Shown here one piece after another: positions 43,318 to 53,890 of a stretch of DNA of 64,000 nt. Made by a program: the position numbers and the translations under genes. Where the stretch lies: contig VWND01000073.1 of NCBI GenBank assembly GCA_009599575.1, positions 1,240,001 to 1,304,000 on the forward strand, given 5' to 3'. The notes beneath the pieces were generated by a model that had not been told where the DNA came from, made no database searches, and saw only the letters and a list, made by a program, of their open reading frames with translations. This DNA comes from Blumeriella jaapii. Its lineage: Eukaryota > Ascomycota > Leotiomycetes > Helotiales > Drepanopezizaceae. Each line of letters opens with the position of its first letter. Positions within the stretch are counted from its first letter, which is position 1.

Positions 43318-43859
43318 GGGTCTGAGATGAAGTGACAAGCAATCAAAGGATAGATACCTAGTACCGGGACGTTTTGATTTGGTATGTTTTCAAGAGGCCG
43401 AACGAGCTATGTATATATGTACGTACCTGCTAGCTAGGGTGTTGAAGGTTCCATGTATCGGTGTACGTCCATTGAACATTACCTACCCCACACAGCTACG
43501 TACCTATACCATCAACCATTGCCAGCTTCTCAAGTGTGAAGCGAAAAGCAAGAACACCTGCGCTTGATGACGTGCCTCGCAATGTGCCAGCCAGCCAGCC
43601 GGCCAACCGCTTGATCTACCTATATAACTCCGAGACGCCCAACTACCGCCCGACCGCAACTCCAAATGCAAAAAGATCAAGTTTCCTTAGCTTGATGCAC
43701 ATCCATCCGACTCCCGATTCGCTTCCAGGGACCGGCTGACGAGATAAGCGAGAAAACAACAACAACAAAAACAACAACAACAAGAAGAAACCACCCCCCA
43801 CCCCCAGGCTCATATGTGCATGTCCGCATTCCCGTCCAATGAATGCATCGTTTTCAACT
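43318..43859. other. Convergent 3' intergenic region
   Basis: About 540 bp between the VOC stop and the F-box/LRR stop. It has GGTTGGTTGG-like and AACAACAA runs (43755-43785). No gene recognised. Confidence 0.5.
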
Positions 43860-45956
43860 TCACATGATCGCACACCCGTTACTCCTCGCCCTCCTCCGCC
43901 GTCCAATGCCACCCATCCCAACGCCGCCCTCTTCCTCATCGGCGTGCATCATCTGGGCTTCCCTCGCCCGGCGCCTCCGCCTCCGCGCATTCCCTCCGTG
44001 GAGGACCGCTTCCTCGGCCATGATCATGTGATCCGCCCACTTCCTCTCCAGACGTGCCGCAGCCGGCAGGTTGCCTTCCAGGACGCGCCGCATGTGTTCG
44101 TTGACCGTCATCTGCCAGCCGTAGAAGCACTTCAGCCTGATGATCTCGGTGGGGTAGGTGGCGCCCGTCTCGCCGCCCGTGAGTTTCTGGACCTCGGAGT
44201 TGCGCGAGATGACCTCGCGGATCCCGGTCCAGGTCACGTTCGGGCAGTCGAAGATGACCATCTGCAGCGAGACGCGGGGACACGGGGAGGAGCAGGTCGT
44301 GCGTGAGGAGCGGGTGCGTACCATGGCGGCCGCCTCGGCGAGCACGAGGTCGCTGATCTTGGTGTTGTCCATGTCGACGCTGCGGAGGCTGGTACATGCA
44401 CGCATGACGGAGAGCATGCCTGGGTCTCCCAGCTTCTCGCAGTAGCTGATGGACAAGTGCTCGAGGTGGGATGCACAAGGTGCCTTGGCCAGATGCTCGG
44501 AGAGCAGATTGTTGGTCAGCTCCGAGAGCTCTTCCAAGTCGAGGTGGGTGAGTCGAGGGGTGCTTGCGAGGACATCGGAAAGCGCGTCGTCGGTGAGGGT
44601 CGTACATCCGCTCAGCTGGAGACCTTCAAGGGCAGGTACCAAGTGAGTGAGGCTCTTGATACCGGCATTTGTCAAACGACTGCAACGGCTCAGGTCGAGA
44701 TGCCGCAGTTTGCGCGCCGGCACAACCGGGATGTCCGTGAGAATGTCGAGCTGAGGATCGTGGCCATGCAGCATGACTTGCAAAGTCTCGTTGGTCAGGT
44801 CGGCGCAACCGCTGAGGACAAGTCTTTCCAGGTTGTTCGTTCGGAAGAGATCCTGTGCAAGCTCCAGATTGTGGAAGCCTCTGACTTCCCCCGCTCGCAG
44901 GTCTACCAGTCTCGGACATCCGTTGATCACAGCCTGGAGTCCTCGGGCATCCATGTGGGTGCACCAACTGACATTCAACTTTTCCAGGGACGGACAGGAG
45001 CCGGCCAAGATCTTGCACGTTCCGTTGGTGACAGCCGTCAAACCGCTCAGGTTCAGGTTCGTCAATCTCCCGTTGCTCCTCAAGAGGTTGTGAAGCGTCG
45101 ATCGCTGGAAGTTCTTGCACCCCTCCAGATTCGCCCTGATCAAGTTTCGACACGCCTTGACGACGACCTCTGCCCGCTTGTAATGTTCGACCTGAACGCA
45201 GCCCCGGAGATTGAGATCCTTCACGAACGGCCCAGCGGCGACGATGATCTTGGCCACCGATTCGGCGGGAATGTCCGTGTAGAATTCGGAGGCATCGAAA
45301 CATTTCCACAGCTGGCCATCAAAACACCCCTTGTGGAACGACCGGCTGACCGCCGAGGCCCGGACCAGCTCCTTCGGTCGCAGATAGGCAAAGACGGCCA
45401 GCTGGATCTCGTATGGCAAGCGTTGCCAGAAGTCGAAGTTGACCCTTCGTCGTCGCGGTGGCGCCTCGGGCACCGGTAAAGAGAAATAATCCTCGAGGAT
45501 TTCGGGCATGAGGGCCGATGTCGCGCCCTGGCTCGTCCGAGGCCTCATACTCCAAGGCAAAGAACTCGTAGGAGCTAGAGTGCCCGGCGTCGTCGAGCTC
45601 TGTCCGATGATCCGAATAGCTATGCTATCCAAGGGCGAGGCATCGAGGCCGGGGCTGGTCGTGGCAGATGAGGATCCAGCCCCAGACGACGGAGAAGCGT
45701 AGGAGTGATGATCATAGTTGCGCGGAAAATGACCGGTTCCCAAACTCGCACACGACAAAGATCCTCTGCCAGCATATGGACTGCTCATGGCCCTCCTCTT
45801 CCCCAATTGTGCGAGGGCCGGAGAGGAAGCGATTCGTTGCAAACCGCGGAGGAGTTTCGCTCTCCCCTTGAGCTTCGGCTGCTCCATCGCCATGGCCTCG
45901 GCGTGTTCGGCGGGCGACGCTGGAGGGGATGCGAATTCGGGAAAGGGGCTCGCCAT
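43860..45956 (-). CDS. F-box/leucine-rich-repeat protein with C-terminal CaaX box
   Basis: Probable substrate receptor of an SCF ubiquitin ligase. The start at 45956 (MASPFPEFASPPASP) begins a disordered Ser/Pro head of about 190 residues. The F-box follows: FWQRLPYEIQLAVFAYLRPKELVRASAVSRSF. After it come at least ten cysteine-containing LRRs of the FBXL type (LNLSGL..VTNGTCKILAGSCPSLEKLNVSWC; LERLVLSGCADLTNETL; LRHLDLSRCSRLTNAGI). The C-terminus is basic (RRRRRRAREA) and ends SNGCAIM, a CaaX prenylation motif. A 60-nt segment (44321-44262, GTACGC...GCAG) is a stopless 3n intron between AEAAAM and MVIFDCPNV; without it the protein is 678 residues. Upstream, an 18-bp repeat keeps the frame open but looks untranslated. 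Confidence 0.88.
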   Translation of the reverse strand: MASPFPEFASPPASPAEHAEAMAMEQPKLKGRAKLLRGLQRIASSPALAQLGKRRAMSSPYAGRGSLSCASLGTGHFPRNYDHHSYASPSSGAGSSSATTSPGLDASPLDSIAIRIIGQSSTTPGTLAPTSSLPWSMRPRTSQGATSALMPEILEDYFSLPVPEAPPRRRRVNFDFWQRLPYEIQLAVFAYLRPKELVRASAVSRSFHKGCFDGQLWKCFDASEFYTDIPAESVAKIIVAAGPFVKDLNLRGCVQVEHYKRAEVVVKACRNLIRANLEGCKNFQRSTLHNLLRSNGRLTNLNLSGLTAVTNGTCKILAGSCPSLEKLNVSWCTHMDARGLQAVINGCPRLVDLRAGEVRGFHNLELAQDLFRTNNLERLVLSGCADLTNETLQVMLHGHDPQLDILTDIPVVPARKLRHLDLSRCSRLTNAGIKSLTHLVPALEGLQLSGCTTLTDDALSDVLASTPRLTHLDLEELSELTNNLLSEHLAKAPCASHLEHLSISYCEKLGDPGMLSVMRACTSLRSVDMDNTKISDLVLAEAAAMVRTRSSRTTCSSPCPRVSLQMVIFDCPNVTWTGIREVISRNSEVQKLTGGETGATYPTEIIRLKCFYGWQMTVNEHMRRVLEGNLPAAARLERKWADHMIMAEEAVLHGGNARRRRRRAREAQMMHADEEEGGVGMGGIGRRRRARSNGCAIM

Positions 45957-48481
45957 GATTGCGACGAGCAATCCGCCGTTGCAGTAGCAGTTGGAGAAGC
46001 CGTTGCAGTTGGAGAAGCAAAAGCAGTTGGAGACGCAAAAGCAGTTGGAGACGCAGAAGCAGACGCAGAAGCAGACGCAGGCTGGATCGCAGGATGTCTT
46101 AGGGCCCCCCGAGGGCTTCTTGTGCGGGGTTTTCCTGGGCTCGAGTCGCCGGACCGCAGATGAAGTCGGTGCTGCGTTTGCCCAACAAAGACAGGGATGC
46201 GGCGTGGATTCCACGCGGAGAAATCCACGAGTTGGGACGAGAGGTTTTGCTGCTGGTCTCAGTCTCGGCCGTGATCAGCGTCGGCGTGGATGAGTCGGAG
46301 TTGTCGGTTGCATATCATGAGGTGACTTGCGTGTCGGCTTCGCCAGCAACACCTGATAGGGGGGAAGTGAAGGTTAAATAAATGACGGCGAGAAGGGTGT
46401 GATGATGCTTCGATGTCAGTAGTTTGAAGTGCCTTGAACGAAGAGGGGCCCCCTGGCGGGTGAGTGCTTGTCAGATAGTCGATAGATACCTCAACCCCGG
46501 GCAGCTATCGTTATCGGGCCAAAGAGGGTCCTTTCCTGGTCTTGGTTGGGCTTGGACTGGGGCTCGTCACGGACGACGATCACCAGACAACCTGGAGATG
46601 ACAAAAAACGGTCAAAATTCCTGGGGAGCGGGGGGAGCGAGGGGTGAAGAAGGGAGGGGAGGAGGGAGGAAGGGGTCGGGCCAAAGATATAGATCGAGCT
46701 TTTGGTCAGACTGTGAGGATGAACAAGTAACAGTGTGTACTGTACAGTACCACGGTATGCAGCTAACAAGAGACGGTCTTCAAGCCTCCAAAAGACCAAG
46801 GGACCAGAGGAGTGGTGGGTGAGCTTTGTCAACAAGTACAGCATGTAAGCGAGCAGAGCTACTGTTTAGTACATACAGTACATACAGTACAGTACTGTAC
46901 AGAACACGCAGTCAGCCCTCAGTCAGCCCTCAACAAAACTTGCTCTGTCGGTCGGTCCTTTACGGCACGAAGAACAGTCGCCGTCGGTTCCATCTTACTG
47001 TACATACAGTATCACACTTGCTCTTGTACAGTATGTAAAGAAAGGTCAAACCATCTCTCCTCAATCCGACCAAGGACGACGGGCATCGAGCCGCCGCGTG
47101 GCTAAGGCGCCGGACCAGGCGCGGACAGCGAGCGTGTGGAAACAGTGAGTGCCTTGCAACACGTCGGCCCCCAAGAATGCAAGACGTTCTGGAAAGTCAA
47201 TGGAAGCGCCCCACTCTGGGCGCTGGGCAGCCGAGGTGTCGATGTCGGCAGGTCACTGGTGGATGATGGAGAAAGTAAGGTGATACTGTGAAAGGCCTTC
47301 TTTTCCTTGTCTTGTCGAGTACACGAAAAGATCGAGACAGCTTCGGGAGGGACAGCATCGATTGATGATGATGATGTTGTTGTTGTTGTTGTTGAAGCGG
47401 GCTACGCTCAGACATTCCAGGTACTGTACTGTACGTACTGTACGTACTGAACGTACTGTACTGTACTGTATCTGTACAGTATCTGTGCAGTACACTACAG
47501 AATAGTAGCAGCGGTCAGCTGGGGGAGAGGAACCCTGGGATGTTCCGATCATACGGGTCCGCCACAATTTGAACGATAGCATGTGGAGAACAACATCTTC
47601 CGAACTCGGTCAAAGGCATGGTTATCTATCATTCGGGGTGACTGATCACGAAATCGGGAAGAAATCAAAGGGTGCATCAACATGTCTTCTGATTCATGGT
47701 GGATGGCGACTTCGAAAGTAGCGTGGCACGGCAACGACATGCGGAGCGAACTAATCGAGCGTGTCTTGTCGAAACCAAAACATCTACCAAATGTGCATCC
47801 CACAGCTCGATGGCCACTTTGCTAAACTTCCCACGGAGCATGATAAAGTACTGTATATCAAACCACGTCCCCCCCATCCCCCCCTCGCTCGCTCGCTTAA
47901 CCACGGAACAACAAGCTTGCCGACCGTCCTCGGATAAACAAACCATGAAGGCTTGCCAGCAGCTCGAGAGCCGCAATGGAAACCACTCTGCCATAACGAT
48001 GAAGGGTGAATACACCACAGTACATATTCAAGCCGATACTTGTCACTTCCACAATCCGCATCCGCGAAGATTCGTGTCGGCAGAGCTGAGCGGCTGAGCT
48101 GACGGGAGTTCTGCACAGCCGGTCGCTAGACCCCTCTGGGTCGCGACTTGCGTTCATCCAAGCGTCCCCCAGTGACAGCTATGTCGCTGCCGCGACTGTG
48201 AAGAAGCCGCGCTCGCATTTCCAAATTCCTCGTCATTCGTTCGGTATACATCCTCACTCATTCTTATCGACGTTCCCTCGTCGGCAGTCGAAGAGCTTGC
48301 ACGCAGGAAAGAAGAGGCTTGGGAGACGGCGATCGGAGTCAACAACACCACAGCGAAAACGCTCTGCCTGAAGATCGCCAGCAAGACGGTGGCACTTGGG
48401 ACTTCCTCGAGAACGACTTCACCAGATCTTCATCCCTCCCTCTCCCTCTCCCTCTCTCCACCTTCGATTCTCCCCCGGACG
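45957..48481. other. ~2.5-kb divergent intergenic region
   Basis: Between F-box/LRR and GH128 starts. It holds a GCAGTTGGAGAAGC-type minisatellite (45985-46080) and GTAC palindromes (46735-46760, 46868-47035, 47420-47500). I see no convincing gene. A tRNA-like string near 47086 was considered and rejected. Confidence 0.55.
45985..46080. repeat. 18-bp minisatellite upstream of F-box/LRR gene
   Basis: Five to six imperfect copies built on AGCAGTTGGAGACGCAAA. It lies within about 30-120 bp upstream of the ATG at 45956, hence in the leader or proximal promoter of that gene. Confidence 0.85.
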
Positions 48482-49550
48482 ATGTACATCTCCGCCGTCC
48501 TCCTCCTCGCCGCGGCGACGCTGCCCACCCGCGGCCTCGTCCAGGCCCAGAGCCAGACCCCCTTCCAGAGCTCTCCCAAGCGCGGTCTCGTCTTCGTGCC
48601 CTCCAAGAAGGCCCAGCTGCAATACGACAACCAGGTCTGGGTCGAGGGCGGCGGCGACCTGACCTGGTACTACAACTACCAGTCGCAGCCGTCGGCCGCG
48701 TACGCGAACCGCACGCAGGAGGACTTCGAGTTCGTGCCCATGCTCTGGAACCCCTCGAACACCTTCTACGACGAGGTCAAGGCGCTCGTAGACGGCGGCC
48801 GCAACGTCTCCCATGTGCTGGGCTACAACGAGCCCGACGGCACGCACGCCACGGGTGGCAGCCAGGTCGACCCGCGCACCGCCGCCACGAACTGGATCGC
48901 GCAGATGGAGCCGCTGCGGAAGATGGGCATCAAGGTCGGGGCGCCGGCCGTGACGGGCAGCCCGGCCGGCTTGACCTGGCTGGAGGCCTTCTTCAACTCG
49001 TGTGCGGAGCAGGGCACGAACTGCACCGTGGACTTCATCCCGCTGCACTGGTATGGGGATTTCGCCGGGCTGGCGAGCCACATGGGCCTGGTGAACGCAA
49101 CGTGAGCATCTCCCTCTCTCTGCCTTTCTCCCGTCGTCCGGTGTCCCTCGTGGACATGTGGACCAGCGTGGGATCGATACCTCTCTGGCAGTCCCATGCT
49201 GACGCACCACCAGCTACCCCAACCTCACCCAATGGATCACGGAGTACACGCTCAGCGACCAGCCCCTGGACGCCACGCAGGACTTCTTCCGCATGTCGGC
49301 CGAGTACTTCGATCGTCTGCCTGGCGTCGAACGCTACGCGTACTTCGGTGCCTTCCGCAGCGACGTGAGCAACGTGGGCCCGAACGCCGCCATGCTCACG
49401 CAGGACGGCAAGCTGACGGACATCGGGAGCTGGTACCTGGGCGGTGCGGTCACTGGCAACGTGCCCAAGGGAGGCGCGTTGTCGAGGCAGATGGTAGGCC
49501 CCGGCTGGGTTGCGGCCGTGGCTGTCGTGGTGGGATTCTTGGCGCTGTGA
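48482..49550 (+). CDS. GH128 family endo-beta-1,3-glucanase, GPI-anchored
   Basis: Cell-wall glucan hydrolase of the GH128 (Asl1/VMAGP-like) family. Exon 1 is 48482-49101 and exon 2 49214-49550, giving 318 residues. The signal peptide is MYISAVLLLAAATLPTRGLVQA. The (beta/alpha)8 domain has KRGLVFVPS, WYYNYQS, FVPMLWN, HVLGYNEPDG (acid/base Glu), GAPAVTGSP, VDFIPLHWYGD and WITEYTLSD (nucleophile Glu). Both catalytic Glu are present. The end is a hydrophobic stretch (GPGWVAAVAVVVGFLAL) after a small-residue region, as in GPI-anchored wall proteins. The intron (49102-49213, GTGAGC...CCAG) splits the Thr codon of VNAT|YPN. There are several N-glycosylation sequons (YANRTQ, GRNVSH). Confidence 0.92.
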
Positions 49551-50174
49551 TGTTGTTGATACGGGACGGGGGCTTCAATAGAGACAAAGCAATAGAGAGG
49601 ACGGTCGGGGGAGGGTGTGTAGATGATCGTCTGGGATAGACGGAAGGAAAAGGATGCGTATTGACTTATCCGTAAACATAATAGCGGCCGCAGCAGTACA
49701 CATAGGTTGGTGTATGTTACATACACCGATTGAGAGCAGTCTGACCTGATTGATGTATTTCACAGACCAGACCGAGCAGAAGCAGGAGCAGGAACAGAAT
49801 TAATAGACCGGCTCAACAATCTTGCTTGTCATCTACCTACGTGAAGACCTGACGACCAACCGCCCATCGCGCGATCCTCGCCTAATCTCGTCTAGGACAT
49901 TGACGGTGCCTCCTTCAGACTTCCAAACCAAACACGGACTTCCTTATAGAGCCCGACTCCCAACGCACGGGATGAGACCAAATCCGGCTCTCAAGCCTAC
50001 CTCAACCCCAGACCCGAAAGATCATGTCTAACAAACACTTGGTCGTCCAGAGTACCATCATTCACTGGGTGGGCTCGTGAGCATCCCTCCATCGCCGTGA
50101 ATCCGACTCACACCGCACCTTCTTCCGTTCCCTCGGGATAGATAGTGGTTCGGATATGTAGGTACCTGGGTAGG
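49551..50174. other. Convergent 3' intergenic region
   Basis: About 620 bp between the GH128 stop and the DUF2434 stop. No gene or notable repeat. Confidence 0.5.
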
Positions 50175-51792
50175 CTAGACATCTAGCATACTCCGGATTG
50201 TCTGTTGCGGAGCAGCCGTAGTGGACGAGATGCCAGTTTCGACGTGACCCTGTGCCGTTCTGAGGGTATCATCTTCACTCGAACGCATTCCTGGAGCCGT
50301 GACCGGTAGATCCGCGGCCCGCTCCTGCGTTTTTGGCATCTCGGTTCGAGCGGGGGACCGCATGTCCACCGCTGTGCTCGCCATCCCACTGTCTTGCGTG
50401 GGTTCCCGTCCGTGGCAAACGGGCGTGTTCCCCATCTCCACGTTCCTCGCCACGTTCACCATCGTAGGTCGCACGCCCCCAATTTCGCTCACGTTCCGCG
50501 CAATCGCCCCTCGTACATCCGTTGGCGTGATTTCGCCGTGGATTCTTGTCCACCAGTGCGGTTTCCTCGTGATGCCCATCTCGGCGTCGATCTGAGCGCC
50601 TCGGCTGCGCCGCTGGCGGATGAGCTCGCGGTCTTCGTTCGGCTCCACGTACCCTGCTACCTCGTGCACGAGGAGGATGGCTGCTATGGGCGCCCAGCCT
50701 AGACCGCACACGTAGGCTATCTCGGTGTCGAGTTTCAAGGGCGAGATGGAGAACTCGAATGCACATGCTGCTTCGTACCCGATCATGACGAGGGATAGCG
50801 TGAGTGTGAGCAGGAATTTGAGAGGAGCGTGCTTGATAAAATCCAGCCCTCTGTTGAAGATGCCTCGGCTGCGAGGCTTGTAGTGCTTGATTGAGTGCCA
50901 GAGGGAAGAGACTGTTGTCAGCCAGCTACCAAAGAGAAGAAAAGCTGCAATTTTGAACCGGATGTCGGTTGCCACTGGTTCGGCGTGCAGCATTTGCTGG
51001 TTTGGGTCCCTCTGAAGCTCGATAGGCGTCCAGGATCTCGGAAGAGCCATGAAAAGGTTCTGTCCTCATCAGTGATCGCACGTAGCTCAGTACCAAGTTC
51101 GAGAGCCGTACCATCCACACCCAAAAGTAGAACAACAACGGCAGCCAGAACTCCGTCCTGCTCCTCCCATCGTCCTGCGGCCACAGGAACGGGTTCGGAT
51201 CAACCAGCTGCCTCTCCTGCCACGCTCCCCAGTGCCTCACACTCTCCCACACCACGCACATGGTCGTCGGGAGCATCAGGAACCAGAAGAAGCCCGACAG
51301 CACTATCGGCAACTCGGGAAGATAGTACCGATCCACGTCCACGTTCGCGACACCGCTGACGAGCGCACACCCGGCCACGAACAGCATCCAGTACCACTGC
51401 CACCTCCGGCCGACGGCGCGGAACCGTTTCTGGGCCGGCAAGAACAGCCGCCCGTGCTTCCGCAGGTTGACGAGCGTGAGGATGATGCTGAGCGCGAAGA
51501 GACAGGCGAAGAAGAGCCCGGCTTGGGCGCGAGCCGCCAGCGGTTGGATGGCGGAATAGCATGTGGTGCTGTTGAGGAATGTGCCGTTCTCGAGCAGGTA
51601 CGGGACGTAAGGCTCGAAGGCGAGGAAGCAGCGGGAGCCGTTCGAGAGAGTCTGGTTCGAGTAATAGGTGTAGTTCCAGTGCTCGAGCGTGCTGAGGTTG
51701 AAGTGTATGCCATTGATGAGGGTGTCGCTGGCGTGGTCGCCGGCGGGGAATGCGAGCAAGTCGCGCGGGTTGATGAGACCCATGTTGGGCAC
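50175..51792 (-). CDS. DUF2434-type fungal multi-pass membrane protein
   Basis: A 521-residue protein that I assign from memory to the ascomycete DUF2434 family; its function is unknown. Exon 1 is 51792-51112 and exon 2 51059-50175; the 52-nt intron (GTACGG...ACAG) lies between FWVWM and NLFMALP. The N-terminal ectodomain carries sequons (NLSTLEHWNYTYYSN, NGTFLNSTT) and two Cys. It is followed by about seven hydrophobic helices, e.g. AGLFFACLFALSIILTLVNL, WYWMLFVAGCALVSGVANV, IVLSGFFWFLMLPTTMCVVW. Between helices 2 and 3 is LPAQKRFRAVGRRWQWYW. The C-terminal 150 residues are polar and probably cytosolic. This shape recalls a 7TM receptor, but I know of no evidence for signalling. The start at 51792 could be displaced by an upstream exon. 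Confidence 0.75.
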
Positions 51793-52264
51793 TCACCCGG
51801 CGTGGGCGTGGTAGGTACAGAGCTCACATGGAGCTCCCCGGCGTTCACTGCTCAAGTCGAGATGGTATCAATTTTCGCAGGCATGGAAGTTGTAAGACTT
51901 TGAATTGTACGTCCTGCACTGTAGGACCATTCTCTGTGATGGCGCTCAAGAATTGGAGATGGATCAACGATTTCCCGGTTCGGCTATTAAGCGAGCTAGA
52001 CCCCCCACTCGGCTCCCTCGGGAAAACATCGTCAATACTATGTAAACAAGCGTCACTATGAAGCTTGATACGACTTTCTGAGATGACTCGCTCATCGTCT
52101 CCGGTGGTCGTGGTACCCGGACAACACCTCATGCCATCTCCTACTGCGTAAATGTCTTTATAGATCTCACCCCCCCCCCCCCTCCTTTTCCTCCCACTCT
52201 CCCTTGGACACTCTCTTGCACTTCGTCATTCACCATCTACCAGATCGAAGACCTGGGATCTAAG
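51793..52264. promoter_or_regulatory. Divergent intergenic region, DUF2434 and HIS2 genes
   Basis: About 470 bp holding both promoters. A 13-C run (52170-52182) sits about 80 bp before the HIS2 start. No known operator is evident. Confidence 0.4.
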
Positions 52265-53258
52265 ATGGCAATCTCAATGCACAGCCACTCCGGCCAATTC
52301 TGCCCTGGCCACGCCAAAGACACGCTGGAAGAGGTCGTCCAGACAGCCATCGCTCAAGGCATGCAAACATTCGCATTAACCGAGCACATGCCCCGAAACT
52401 CCAACGACGACCTCTATCCCGAAGAAGCAAGCTCCCTCCTTTCCATGGCCAGACCGCACCAAAACCGAGGTCCAACTATCAGCTAACGCAAGCCAGATCG
52501 AAGCCGGCGACACGGTCGGCCTCCTCTTCCCACGCCACGAAGCCTTCCTCGCCGAGGCAGCGCGCCTCCGCCACAAATACGCAACCCAGATCCACCTCCT
52601 GATCGGCTTCGAAGGCGAGTGGATCCGGCCTTCCTACGGGCCTCTCATCCGAGAGCTCGCGGCGAACCCGGTCGTCGATTACTTCGTCGGCTCGGTGCAC
52701 CACGTGCACGCCATCCCCATCGACTACGACGCCGCCTTCTACCACCGGGCGCGGGACGCAGCGGGCGGCACCGACGAGCGGCTCTTCGAAGACTACTTCG
52801 ATGCTCAGCTCGAGATGCTCCGCGCGCTGAGGCCCCGCGTCGTCGGCCACTTTGACCTGATCAGGCTTCTGAGCGACGCGCCGAACGCGAGTCTGGAGGC
52901 GATGAAGGGGGTGTGGGCGCGCGTGGTGCGCAATTTGAAGCTGGTCGTTGAGCAGGAGGGCTTGCTTGAGATCAACTCCAGCGCGTTGCGGAAAGGGCTG
53001 GAGGAGCCGTACCCGATGCGCTGCGTGTGCGAGGAGTTTCTGAGGCTGGGAGGGAAGTTGACGATGAGTGATGACAGTCATGGGATCGGGCACGTCGGCA
53101 CGAATTTCGGCAGAGCGATTGGCTATCTGGAGAGTTTGGGGGTGGAAGAGGTGTTTGCGCTAAGGGGGAAGAGTGAGGCGGAGGGGAGGAGTACGGTGAG
53201 TTTGAGGAGCGTGTCCTTGAAGAGTGTTAAAGAGACGTTCAGACCACACAGGGGGTAA
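52265..53258 (+). CDS. HIS2: Histidinol-phosphatase, PHP family
   Basis: Dephosphorylates L-histidinol phosphate, a late histidine step. Exon 1 is 52265-52426 and exon 2 52497-53258, giving 307 residues. PHP metal motifs are in order: MHSHSGQFCPGHA (H-x-H), ALTEHMPR, LLIGFEGEWIRP, YFVGSVHHVH, VVGHFDLIRL, LTMSDDSHG. The linking intron has GC at its 5' end (YPEE|GCAAGC) and CAG at its 3' end, with a GCTAACG branch site 14 nt upstream. It is 70 nt, and it is the only way I find to connect the two frames; no GT donor fits. The next exon starts IEAGDTVGLLFP. Confidence 0.93.
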
Positions 53259-53890
53259 TTATGCCCTAACAAAACAACGACGATCTGATGATCGAGCCTG
53301 GTCCCGGGCTCCGTCAAAACATGTCCACCTTGGCTCCCAAAAAAGACAAGGCATTGTCAGGATTGCGTCCACCATCATCCCCGGGGCTTTCTTTCAAGAC
53401 TCGAATTCGAAGCCCTTTGAGGATGGTCTTTTAATATCCCTTCCTTTGTCCTACAACCTCCCTGCCATTACCGAGTCCGCATGAGCACCACGTTCCCTTT
53501 GCCAAGAAAGATTCGCAAATAGAAGCCCATTGTACATCACTTCGTACCCTGGACTGATGGAAGTCTTCTTTGACTTCAAGCATTGAAAGCCGAGAAAGAT
53601 TCGCAAAATAGAAGCCCGTTGTACATCACGTCGTACCCTGGACTTGTGGAAGTCTTCTTTGACTTCAAGCATTGAAAGGACATGGGCCTTCTCCCGAAGT
53701 TTCCTATAGAAGGAGAAGATTGGGCGGCTGGCTCATCATGCACTCCCAAACGACTCGCCCACCCATCTCACAAGACCGTTCTTTTCATTTTCCTCTCATC
53801 TGCTAGATAGCATAGAATTTCAAACCAAGACATAGCTGCTCGAGCGAACAGTATAGTCCAGAAGACCACCCACCACCCACCGCAGCCGAC
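53259..53890. other. Intergenic with 88-bp tandem duplication
   Basis: About 630 bp between HIS2 and the Ulp1-like gene, both on the plus strand. The duplication at 53505-53679 is its main feature. Confidence 0.55.
53505..53679. repeat. Tandem duplication, 88-bp unit, two copies
   Basis: Copies begin AGAAAGATTCGCAAA at 53505 and about 53593 and end CTTCAAGCATTGAAAG. They differ at a few positions only (CACTTCG/CACGTCG, ACTGATGG/ACTTGTGG), so the event is fairly recent. Confidence 0.9.

Noticed and set aside
45957..46214. N-terminal extension of the F-box/LRR frame with FCVSNC repeats
   Set aside because: It is the translation of the 18-bp minisatellite; the ATG at 45956 begins family-like sequence.
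47086..47170. tRNA-like string with TGGCTAAGGCG resembling a D arm
   Set aside because: No matching T arm (GGTTCGA) or acceptor stem was found at the right spacing.
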